The notes under the pieces are model-generated. The model had not been told where the DNA came from. It saw only the letters and a list, made by a program, of their open reading frames with translations, and did no database searches. DNA of 64,000 nt from Pseudomonas spelaei (GTDB lineage Bacteria; Pseudomonadota; Gammaproteobacteria; Pseudomonadales; Pseudomonadaceae): NCBI RefSeq assembly GCF_009724245.1, contig NZ_WNNK01000003.1, forward strand, positions 333,436-397,435, given 5' to 3'. The first letter of the stretch is position 1. Every line of letters starts with the position of its first letter. A program made the translations under genes and the position numbers. Of the stretch, positions 8,724-16,267 are shown one piece after another.

Positions 8724-11048
8724 ATGAGTGAAGTTGAGCGTTATAAACCGTATAAGGGGCCTGCCGCCGGTTGGGGCGCGCTGATGGCCGTGACCAAGTA
8801 CTGGTTGGGCAGCGAAAACGCGTTCAAGAACATTCGGGCGATGCTCAAGACCAACCAGAACGGCGGCTTCGACTGCCCGGGCTGCGCGTGGGGCGAGTCG
8901 CCGGAAGATGGCCTGGTCAAGTTCTGCGAGAACGGCGCCAAGGCGGTCAACTGGGAGGCTACCGGTCGACTGGTCAACCCTGCGTTCTTCAACAAATACA
9001 CCGTGTCTTCGTTGGCAGCGCAAAGTGATTATTGGCTCGAATACCAGGGCCGCCTGACGCACCCCATGCGCTATGACGCTTCCTATGATCGCTATGTCGA
9101 AACCAGCTGGGATGAGGCCTTTGCGTTAATCGCCAAGCACCTCAAGGAGCTGGATTCGCCCGACCAGGCCGAGTTTTACACCTCCGGCCGGGCCAGCAAC
9201 GAGGCGGCTTACCTCTATCAGCTGTTCGTGCGTGCCTATGGCACCAATAACTTCCCCGACTGTTCGAACATGTGCCATGAAGCCAGTGGCGTGGGCATGG
9301 GCGACAGTGTCGGCGTGGGCAAGGGCACGGTGACGTTTGACGACCTGGAGCACGCCGACGCTATTTTTGTCATCGGCCAGAACCCCGGTACTAATCACCC
9401 GCGCATGCTTGAACCGCTGCGTGAAGCGGTGAAGCGCGGTGCCCAGGTAGTGTGTTTCAACCCGCTCAAGGAGCGTGGCCTGGAACGCTTCCAGCACCCG
9501 CAGCACCCGCTGGAAATGCTCACCAACGGCTCCGAGCGTACTTCCTCGGCGTACTTTTGCCCGGCCTTGGGCGGCGACATGGCGGCGATGCGCGGCATCG
9601 CCAAATTCCTGTTGGCGTGGGAGCGTGACGCGCTCGAAAACAAGGGTGAGGCGGTGTTTGACCGTGAGTTCATCGCTGAACATACCTCGGGCCTGGACAC
9701 CTACCTGGCTGAACTCGACGCCACGCCGTGGGAACACATCGTCGAACAGTCCGGCCTGACCCTGGCAGAGATCGAACTGGCCGCGCGCATCTACCGCAAG
9801 GCCAGGAACGTGATCATGTGCTGGGCCATGGGTGTGACTCAGCACACGAACTCGGTGCTGACCGTGCAGGAAATCATCAACGTGCAGCTGTTGCGCGGCA
9901 ATATCGGCCGTCCGGGTGCCGGCCTGTCGCCGGTCCGTGGCCACAGTAACGTGCAGGGCGACCGCACCATGGGCATCAACGAACTGGCGCCGCCTGAGTT
10001 CATTGACGCACTGGAAGCGCGCTTTGATTTCAAGGTGCCGCGCAAGCATGGGCATAACACCATTCTCGCGATCGAGGCGATGGAGGAGGGGCGTTCAAAA
10101 GTCTTCATCGGCCTGGGGGGCAACTTCGCCCAAGCCACGCCTGACAGCCCGCGCACCCATGCGGCGTTGCGCCAGTGCGACCTCACCGTACACATTGCCA
10201 CCAAGCTCAATCGCAGCCATTTGGTGACGGGGCGTGAAGCGCTGATTCTGCCGTGCCTGGGCCGCACCGATATCGACATGCAGCAGGAAGGCCCACAAGG
10301 GGTGACCGTGGAAGACACCTTCAGCATGGTGCACATCTCCCACGGCCAACTGAAACCCAAATCCGCGCTGATGCGTTCGGAGCCGGCGATCATCGCCGGA
10401 ATTGCCAACGCCACCCTGGGCAAGCACCCCATCGACTGGCTCTGGACCGTCGCCGACTATGGCCGCATCCGTGACCTGATCGCCGACACCATCCCCGGTT
10501 TCGAGGACTTCAATACCAAGCTGCTGCACCCGGGTGGTTTCCACCTGGGCAACGCGGCGGCCGAACGCATCTGGCACACCGCCACCGGCAAAGCGATGTT
10601 CGTGCCCAGCGAGCTGCCGGAGCACCTGATCCCCGAAGGTGTGCGTAACCTGGACGTGAAGCCGGACCTGATCCTGCAAACCCTGCGCTCCCACGACCAG
10701 TACAACACCACGCTGTATGGCCTGGATGACCGCTACCGTGGGGTGTATGGCATGCGCGAAGTGCTGTTCATCAACGAGCAGGACATCCGCCGACTGGGCT
10801 ACGAGCCCGGTCAAAAGGTCGATATGGTCTCGTTGTGGGGTGACGGTCGTGAGCGTCGAGTGAGCGGCTTTACCCTGATTGCCTATGACATCCCCGCCGG
10901 GCAGGCCGCCGCCTATTACCCGGAGACCAACCCGCTGGTACCGCTGGGCAGTTACGGCGACCGTACCTTCACCCCCACCTCCAAGTTCATCTCGATCCGG
11001 CTTGAGCCGGCGCAGGCGAGCAACCTGATTCAAGCCGTCGGTGCTTGA
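8724..11048 (+). CDS. FdhF/YdeP-family molybdopterin oxidoreductase
   Basis: 774 residues, close to E. coli YdeP (~760). The N-terminal GGFDCPGCAWGE (Cys51, Cys54, then Cys68) is the family's iron-sulphur signature, and PDCSNMCHEASGVGMG contains the Cys at the place of the formate-dehydrogenase active-site Cys/Sec. The molybdopterin dinucleotide-binding domain is at the C-terminus. Homologues are annotated as formate-dehydrogenase-like, but the substrate is unproven. It should be cytoplasmic, as no signal peptide is seen. CTGGAGA precedes the ATG. Molybdenum-cofactor genes beside it suggest dedicated cofactor supply. No fdhD is present in the window. Confidence 0.9.
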   Translation: MSEVERYKPYKGPAAGWGALMAVTKYWLGSENAFKNIRAMLKTNQNGGFDCPGCAWGESPEDGLVKFCENGAKAVNWEATGRLVNPAFFNKYTVSSLAAQSDYWLEYQGRLTHPMRYDASYDRYVETSWDEAFALIAKHLKELDSPDQAEFYTSGRASNEAAYLYQLFVRAYGTNNFPDCSNMCHEASGVGMGDSVGVGKGTVTFDDLEHADAIFVIGQNPGTNHPRMLEPLREAVKRGAQVVCFNPLKERGLERFQHPQHPLEMLTNGSERTSSAYFCPALGGDMAAMRGIAKFLLAWERDALENKGEAVFDREFIAEHTSGLDTYLAELDATPWEHIVEQSGLTLAEIELAARIYRKARNVIMCWAMGVTQHTNSVLTVQEIINVQLLRGNIGRPGAGLSPVRGHSNVQGDRTMGINELAPPEFIDALEARFDFKVPRKHGHNTILAIEAMEEGRSKVFIGLGGNFAQATPDSPRTHAALRQCDLTVHIATKLNRSHLVTGREALILPCLGRTDIDMQQEGPQGVTVEDTFSMVHISHGQLKPKSALMRSEPAIIAGIANATLGKHPIDWLWTVADYGRIRDLIADTIPGFEDFNTKLLHPGGFHLGNAAAERIWHTATGKAMFVPSELPEHLIPEGVRNLDVKPDLILQTLRSHDQYNTTLYGLDDRYRGVYGMREVLFINEQDIRRLGYEPGQKVDMVSLWGDGRERRVSGFTLIAYDIPAGQAAAYYPETNPLVPLGSYGDRTFTPTSKFISIRLEPAQASNLIQAVGA

Positions 11049-11097
11049 GCCCGGTTGGGGGGCGGCATCGCCAGGGCGCCGGATCGAGGAGAGATAA

Positions 11098-11334
11098 ATG
11101 TCGGTACGTATTGATAAGTCGCATCCCGTTGAGTACAGGACGAAAAAAGGCGTGGTGGTGCAGATTGGTTTCAGTTGGAGCCCGCCGCTCGACGTGCCGG
11201 TTGGCGCGACGCTGACCCTGGCTGGGTCACCACCGCTGATGGCGTATGTCGAGGGCGACCAATGGGACAGTTACGAACAGGCGTATCAAGAAGCACAACA
11301 GGCGGCGGAGCGGTGGGTAGGCTTGATGTGCTAA
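11098..11334 (+). CDS. Small conserved-looking protein downstream of the molybdoenzyme
   Basis: 78 residues with a strong Shine-Dalgarno (GAGGAGAGATAA) 49 bp after the molybdoenzyme stop, so probably in the same transcript. No domain recognised and no Cys motif; there is a charged N-terminus (MSVRIDKSHPVEYRTKKG), a central hydrophobic stretch and a C-terminal Gln/Glu-rich helix. It could be an accessory factor for the oxidoreductase, but that rests on position only. Confidence 0.6.
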   Translation: MSVRIDKSHPVEYRTKKGVVVQIGFSWSPPLDVPVGATLTLAGSPPLMAYVEGDQWDSYEQAYQEAQQAAERWVGLMC

Positions 11335-11424
11335 AAGCGAGCACTGACCTGTGGTGAGGGCACAAGTCTTAATGCCTGTCAGTTAAATAAGCGAACGCAA
11401 TGCTTAAGGCGGCAGAGATCAACG

Positions 11425-11532
11425 GTGGGAGCTGTCGAGCCCCGGCGAGGCTGCGATAGCGGTGGGTCAGGCAACATCAATGTTTGATGTGCCGACGCCA
11501 TCGCAGCCTCGCCGGGGCTCGACATCTCCCAC
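11425..11532. repeat. REPIN-like palindrome (GTGGGAGCTGTCGAG type)
   Basis: Inverted arms of about 35 bp: the left arm starts GTGGGAGCTGTCGAGCCCCG and the right arm ends CGGGGCTCGACATCTCCCAC. They flank a short spacer in a 228-bp convergent gap. The same arm family gives the half copy at 29546-29585. It could act as a bidirectional transcript end between the 78-residue gene and uppP. Confidence 0.8.
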
Positions 11533-11562
11533 ATTAGGACAAGCCCTCTCGCCACCGTGGAC

Positions 11563-12435
11563 TCAGCTCAACAACCCGGTGCTGACCGCCACAATCAGGA
11601 AAACCCCCAGCACCGCGCGGTAGATCACGAAAGGCCAGGTGGAGAACCGTTCCAGGAACTTCATCAGGCCCCAGATCGCAAAAAATGCGGAGACACTGGC
11701 AACCACCAGGCCAAAGATCAGGTGGCTCCACGCTTGCGCCGGCAGTTGCGCATGGAATAGCACCCACAGCTCTTTCAGGCCGGCGAGGGCGATGGCAGGT
11801 AAACCCAGCAGGAAGGAAAAGCGCGCCGCTTCTTCGCGTTTGAAGTTCAGGAACAGCGCGGCCGTGAGGGTCGAACCGGAGCGAGACACGCCGGGAATCA
11901 ACGCGCCGATCTGTGCAATCCCGACAATCAACGCATCCCGCAGGCGCATCTCACCCACGGTCCGCTGATGGCGCGCGCTGAGTTCGGCCGCAGCCAGTAA
12001 CACTGCCATCACCACACAGGAAATCCCGATCACCATCAGGCCGCGCAACGGCGAGTTGCAGGCGTTGAGGGTCGAGGATAACGCCAGGCCGGCAATGCCG
12101 ATAGGGATGGTGGCCAGCACGATGGCCACTGCGAGCTTGAACCACTGGTTGTTGAAGTCACCTTGGCGTACGGCACCTACGCTCCCCGTCACCACTTGCC
12201 GCACATCCCGCCAGAAGTAGCTGACCACGGCCGCCAATGCCGCCAGTTGCATGGCGGCGGAGAACGCGGAACCCGGGTCGGGCCAGCCGAGCAGGGCCGG
12301 GACGATGCGCATATGCGCGGTAGAAGAAACCGGTAACAGCTCGGTGATGCCTTGGATAATGCCCAGGATGCCGATCTGCAGGTAATCCAGAGAAGCAAAG
12401 CCAACGTCAAGGCCGCTGGAACAGATATTTGTCAA
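11563..12435 (-). CDS. uppP: Undecaprenyl-diphosphatase (UppP/BacA family)
   Basis: A polytopic membrane protein of 290 residues with both signature motifs: GIIQGITELLPVSSTAH near the N-terminus (catalytic Glu and His) and IPGVSRSGSTL in the middle. It recycles undecaprenyl diphosphate for peptidoglycan and O-antigen synthesis. I prefer the TTG at 12435, which has AAGGA about 8 bp upstream. The ATG at 12477 would add a Pro-rich, non-homologous leader. It is monocistronic. Confidence 0.9.
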   Translation of the reverse strand: MTNICSSGLDVGFASLDYLQIGILGIIQGITELLPVSSTAHMRIVPALLGWPDPGSAFSAAMQLAALAAVVSYFWRDVRQVVTGSVGAVRQGDFNNQWFKLAVAIVLATIPIGIAGLALSSTLNACNSPLRGLMVIGISCVVMAVLLAAAELSARHQRTVGEMRLRDALIVGIAQIGALIPGVSRSGSTLTAALFLNFKREEAARFSFLLGLPAIALAGLKELWVLFHAQLPAQAWSHLIFGLVVASVSAFFAIWGLMKFLERFSTWPFVIYRAVLGVFLIVAVSTGLLS

Positions 12436-12718
12436 AATACTTATCCTTGGGAATAAGAAGGGAGGAGGGTGTTCCATTCAAGGAAAACAGGGCTGGAACC
12501 GTGCGCCAGCGCGTTCGAGGGCTTCATCCAGCACGCCGAGTCTAGTTGATGCTTGCTGAAAATTTTGTAACAAGATGAGAAAAATGCAAGTGATTCAGGA
12601 AACTGAAAGGTTCAGCGATCGATGTTATGAGTGATGGCGTTGGGGGCAGGTTTTGTGAACAATAGCCGCCCCCAAAAGACGCCCCGGTACGTGGCGACTT
12701 CGCGATTCGTTGACCGAG

Positions 12719-13237
12719 ATGCCAATGCCTTCAAGCCCCGAAACCACCGTCGAGATGATCCAGACTGGCCCGGAACACGCCGAACTGATCCGCAACCTTT
12801 ACCAGTTCTATGCCTATGAATCCTCCGACTGGGAGCAGGAAGACGTGGAAGTGGACGGCCGTTTCTACATTCACGAGGAACACCTGGCCCGCTACTGGCA
12901 AGCGCCGCAGTGGAGCGCCAATCTGTTGTTGGTCGACGGTTACATTGCCGGCTTCCTGTTGATCGAGTCCAGCGAGTTGCCGGACCTCAACGCTTTGGAA
13001 TTGGCCGACTTGTTTATTCTGAAACGCTATCGCCGCAAGGGCATCGGCCGGGCCATTGCCACCCAGGTATTGACCAGCGGGGACGCCAATTGGCTGGTGC
13101 GTTTCTATGATCAGGACGAGGCGTCCCAGGCGTTCTGGCGTTCGGTGATGGATGGGCTGCCACGACCGGTTCAGGCGATTGAACTGGAGGATGATCCGCA
13201 GTTGGTGAGTTTTCTGGTGACGCGGGCGGTGCATTGA
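12719..13237 (+). CDS. GNAT-family N-acetyltransferase
   Basis: 172 residues from the ATG at 12719; ATGs at 12725 and 12752 are alternatives and none has a clear ribosome binding site. The acetyl-CoA loop is seen as FILKRYRRKGIGRAIA, with the downstream WLVRFYDQDEASQAFWRSVM block typical of GNAT enzymes. The acceptor is unknown. It is convergent with the binding-protein gene at 13289, with a hairpin between them. Confidence 0.85.
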   Translation: MPMPSSPETTVEMIQTGPEHAELIRNLYQFYAYESSDWEQEDVEVDGRFYIHEEHLARYWQAPQWSANLLLVDGYIAGFLLIESSELPDLNALELADLFILKRYRRKGIGRAIATQVLTSGDANWLVRFYDQDEASQAFWRSVMDGLPRPVQAIELEDDPQLVSFLVTRAVH

Positions 13238-13252
13238 GGAGAGGGCAGTCTG

Positions 13253-13275
13253 ACTGCCTCCTGGGTGGAGGCAGT
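13253..13275. terminator. Hairpin between convergent genes
   Basis: ACTGCCTCC, a TGGGT loop and GGAGGCAGT form a perfect 9-bp stem, followed on the plus strand by GCGAGGTTTTGCT. It could end the GNAT transcript. For the minus strand the following sequence is less U-rich. Confidence 0.5.
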
Positions 13276-13288
13276 GCGAGGTTTTGCT

Positions 13289-14215
13289 CTATTTGTAACG
13301 CTGTTCAAACAGCGCCACCTGATCCGGTGTGATCAACTGAAAGGGCACCCAGACATCCCCCTCCACCGGCTCACCCTTGATCAGTTTGATCGCCACTTGC
13401 ATTGCACTGCTGGCCTGAGCCTTGGGGTCCTGGAACACTGACGCCGCGAGCATCCCGCGTTTGATGGCCGCCAGGCCGTCAGGCAGGCCGTCGATGCCGA
13501 CAATTGCAATCTCGCCCTTGGCTTTGCCGGCTTGTTGCAGGGCCATGGCGGCGCCGATGGCCATTTCGTCGTTGTTGGCGACGATGGCATCGAAATGGGT
13601 GCCGGCCAGCAGCCAGTTGCTGGTCAGGTCCATGCCTTTGTTGCGCTGCCACTCGGCACTTTGCTGTTCGACGATGGTGATGCCGGGATAGTCCTTGAGC
13701 ACCTGTTTGACGCCTTCGGTGCGTTCGTGGGTGGCGTTCTGCGCGAGGTCGCCCATGATGATCGCCAGGCGACCCTTGCCCCCCAGCTTTTCGGCGAGAA
13801 AACGCATCTGCAATTGCCCGGCTTCGATCTCTTTGGACGCTACGGTGACCACGCCTTCAGGCAGTACGGCCTCGTCGGGGTGGCGGTTGATATAGATCAA
13901 TGGTGTCTTCGCCGCGACGGCGGCACGGGTGATGTTGGCGGTGGCGGCGGTGTCCACGGGCAACACAATCACGGCATCGACCTTCTGGTTGATAAAGCCT
14001 TCCACCTGATTGAGCTGGCGAACCACATCGCCTTGGGCATCCTCGAGCTGGAGCTGGACGTCCGCTTGCTTCGCGGCCTGTTCAAGCCCATTGCGCACAT
14101 AGGTCATGAAGTTGTCGTCGACCCTGGCGATGCTGACGCCAATGCGATAACTAGCAAATGTCCATTGGCTGAAGAGCATTAACAGCGTGGCAAAAAACAA
14201 GGTGCAGCGGCTCAT
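13289..14215 (-). CDS. Sugar/polyol ABC substrate-binding protein (RbsB/MocB-like)
   Basis: 308 residues, with a signal peptide MSRCTLFFATLLMLFSQWTFA and a type I periplasmic-binding fold (YRIGVSIARVDDNFMTYVRNG, VIVLPVDT, IVGIDGLPDG). The closest pattern I recognise is the ribose/inositol/rhizopine-binding group. It is the last of three genes on one strand. No permease or ATPase gene is adjacent, which is unusual, so it may borrow a transporter or act in sensing. Confidence 0.87.
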   Translation of the reverse strand: MSRCTLFFATLLMLFSQWTFASYRIGVSIARVDDNFMTYVRNGLEQAAKQADVQLQLEDAQGDVVRQLNQVEGFINQKVDAVIVLPVDTAATANITRAAVAAKTPLIYINRHPDEAVLPEGVVTVASKEIEAGQLQMRFLAEKLGGKGRLAIIMGDLAQNATHERTEGVKQVLKDYPGITIVEQQSAEWQRNKGMDLTSNWLLAGTHFDAIVANNDEMAIGAAMALQQAGKAKGEIAIVGIDGLPDGLAAIKRGMLAASVFQDPKAQASSAMQVAIKLIKGEPVEGDVWVPFQLITPDQVALFEQRYK

Positions 14216-14257
14216 GATGGTTTTCCTTTTGTTGTTATGAGTTGAAATTCATCAAGA

Positions 14258-15049
14258 TCAGTGGTGCAGGGTGAAGGCTTGCCGAAAGCGCTCCAGGGCC
14301 GTTTCGTTGTCGCCGCTGGCCCAGCCTTCGAGCCCGACGACGCCGGTGTATCCCATGTCGAACAAAGCCTTGGCAATCGCCGGGTAATGGATTTCGCCGG
14401 TGCCGGGCTCCTTGCGGCCCGGCACATCGGCCACCTGGATTTCGCCGATGGCACTGCCGGCGCGCTGGATCAGTTCGATCAGGTTACCTTCGCCGATCTG
14501 GGCATGGTAAAGGTCCAGGTTCATCTTCAAATGCGCGCTGCCCACGGCCTCGATCAACGCCAGGGTATCGTCGGCGCGGGCGAAGGGTGTGCCGGGGTGG
14601 TCGACCTCGGTGTTGAGGTTCTCCAGCAGGAACACCCGGCCGGCGTCTTCTCCCAGGCGGGCGATTTTTTCCAGGGTCTTGCAGGCGCTCAACCACATGC
14701 GCCCGCTGGTGTGGGTCACGGGCTTGACCGGCAGGCCTCGATCCCCCAGGCCGGTGCCGTGCAGATTGAGGCTGGGGCAATTCAATTGGGCGGCGATGCC
14801 CAGGGATTCCCGCGCGCTGCCCAGCAGCAGCTGGATATCGTCGGCATCGGTCAGGTTGCCGGCGATGTAGCCGGTCATGGAGGTGAAGTCAGCGCCGCTG
14901 GCGACCAGGGCTGCGATGTCCTTTTGTGTCCAGTCCCAGATTTCAACACTGAAACCCAAGGCGTGAATCCGTTTGACGCGCTCGGTGAAGGGCAGGTCGA
15001 GGAAGACCATCTCGGCACTGACGGCCAGTTTGAACGGTATGAAGCTCAT
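14258..15049 (-). CDS. TIM-barrel isomerase/epimerase (hydroxypyruvate isomerase-like)
   Basis: 263 residues of the xylose-isomerase-like TIM-barrel family. Metal and substrate residues are suggested by FLLENLNTEVDHPG, LKMNLDLYHAQIGEG and IGEIQVADVPGRKEPGTGEI, the last being characteristic of the Hyi/IolE/OtnI group. The ATG at 15049 has AGGAG at 7-bp spacing and overlaps the dehydrogenase stop (ATGA), so the genes are coupled. It probably isomerises a keto-sugar or polyol breakdown intermediate; the exact reaction is not readable. Confidence 0.85.
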   Translation of the reverse strand: MSFIPFKLAVSAEMVFLDLPFTERVKRIHALGFSVEIWDWTQKDIAALVASGADFTSMTGYIAGNLTDADDIQLLLGSARESLGIAAQLNCPSLNLHGTGLGDRGLPVKPVTHTSGRMWLSACKTLEKIARLGEDAGRVFLLENLNTEVDHPGTPFARADDTLALIEAVGSAHLKMNLDLYHAQIGEGNLIELIQRAGSAIGEIQVADVPGRKEPGTGEIHYPAIAKALFDMGYTGVVGLEGWASGDNETALERFRQAFTLHH

Positions 15050-16071
15050 GAGCGGGCTCCTGGCACGGCCACCGGCTTGCCTTGCTGGAAGGATTCGATA
15101 CAGGCGCGGGCAATGGCCAGGGCTGCGCGGGCATCTTCGCCGCTGGCCAGGGGTTTGGCGCCGGTACGCACGCACTCGACAAAGTGGTTGAGCTCGGCGA
15201 TGTAGGCGTCGCGCAGCAGGTCAGTGTCCATGCGCTGGGTATCGGCCTGGATGCCACCGGCCAGGTAACGCACCAGGTCGCAGTCGTTGAGGCTGCCCAT
15301 GGTTAGCATGCCTGCGCTGCCGAACACTTCACCGCGCACGTCATAGCCATAGACCGCCTGGAAGTTGGCTTCGGCGGTGGCGATGGCACCGTTGTCGAAG
15401 CGGATCGTGACCACGGCCGTATCCAGAAAGCCCTTGTCCTTGTAGGCCGGGGCGATCAGCGCATCCGCCATGACTTGTACCTGAACGGCTTCGGCGCCGG
15501 GGTTGAGGTAGCGCAGGGTGTCGAAGTCATGAATCAGGGTTTCGAGAAAAATTACCCATTGCGGCGAAGCGGCCGGGTTGTTCAAGGCCGGGTCACGGGT
15601 CAGCGAGCGCAGCAGTTGCGGCGTACCGATACGGCCGGCGACCACGTCCAGGTGGGCGGTGCGAAAGCTTTTGGCAAAGCGCCGGTTGAAACCGACTTGC
15701 AGCGCGACCTGGGCGTCAGCGGCTGCGGCGATGGCGCGGTCGGCTTCGTCGAGGGTGATGGCCATGGGTTTTTCACAAAACACCGCCTTGCCGGCGCGGG
15801 CAGCGCTGATCACCAGTTCGGCATGGCTGCGGGCCGGGGCGGCGATCAATACGGCGTCTATTTCCGGGTCTTCCAGCAGTTGTTGTGGGTCGGTGTAGAC
15901 CCGCGCGACACCTAACTCCGCCGCCAGGCGAGCGGCCTGGCCGGGTGTCGGGTCGGCGATGGCGGCCAGGCAGGCACCGGGGATGTGTCGAGCGGCAGTC
16001 AGGCCGTGAAAGCTGCCCATACGACCGGCACCGATAAGGCCGAGGCGGATGATCTTGGAAGTAGTACCCAT
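15046..16071 (-). CDS. Gfo/Idh/MocA-family dehydrogenase (inositol 2-dehydrogenase-like)
   Basis: 341 residues. The NAD(P)-binding motif is LGLIGAGRMGSFHG near the N-terminus, the family Lys is in FCEKPMAITLDEAD, and ETLIHDFDTLRYLNPG carries the catalytic-region His and Asp. Inositol dehydrogenases look like this, but other polyols are possible. The ATG at 16071 follows AAGGAG at 7 bp. It is the first gene of the sigma-54-type operon; the promoter lies about 67 bp upstream. Confidence 0.88.
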   Translation of the reverse strand: MGTTSKIIRLGLIGAGRMGSFHGLTAARHIPGACLAAIADPTPGQAARLAAELGVARVYTDPQQLLEDPEIDAVLIAAPARSHAELVISAARAGKAVFCEKPMAITLDEADRAIAAAADAQVALQVGFNRRFAKSFRTAHLDVVAGRIGTPQLLRSLTRDPALNNPAASPQWVIFLETLIHDFDTLRYLNPGAEAVQVQVMADALIAPAYKDKGFLDTAVVTIRFDNGAIATAEANFQAVYGYDVRGEVFGSAGMLTMGSLNDCDLVRYLAGGIQADTQRMDTDLLRDAYIAELNHFVECVRTGAKPLASGEDARAALAIARACIESFQQGKPVAVPGARS

Positions 16072-16137
16072 GGATGACTCCTTTTCTTGTTGTTCAATGG
16101 CTCCGCGGCAGGCGTTCTGTGCGGGTATGGACAACAG

Positions 16138-16153
16138 AGCAAGCGTCATGCCA
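16138..16153 (-). promoter_or_regulatory. Sigma-54 (-24/-12) promoter for the polyol operon
   Basis: The minus strand reads TGGCATGACGCTTGCT, matching TGGCAY-R-N4-TTGCT with the invariant GG and GC exactly ten bases apart. It points at the dehydrogenase gene, and transcription would start roughly 55 bp before its ATG. The divergent neighbour is a sigma-54 activator. Confidence 0.75.
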
Positions 16154-16217
16154 TTTATTAACTGATTGAAAATTAAGTATTTATTATTTTGATTATTAAG
16201 TAATCGTTCATTTAAAA

Positions 16218-16239
16218 GACATGTCTATACTGACATGTC
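16218..16239. promoter_or_regulatory. Paired GACATGTC palindromes: probable activator binding sites
   Basis: Two perfect 8-bp palindromes GACATGTC at 16218-16225 and 16232-16239, separated by TATACT. They sit 65-85 bp upstream of the -24 element, the usual place for enhancer-binding-protein sites, and 29 bp before the regulator's own start codon, so they may also control its synthesis. Confidence 0.65.
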
Positions 16240-16267
16240 AAAAATATGAACATAGGGGCGAACGTCG

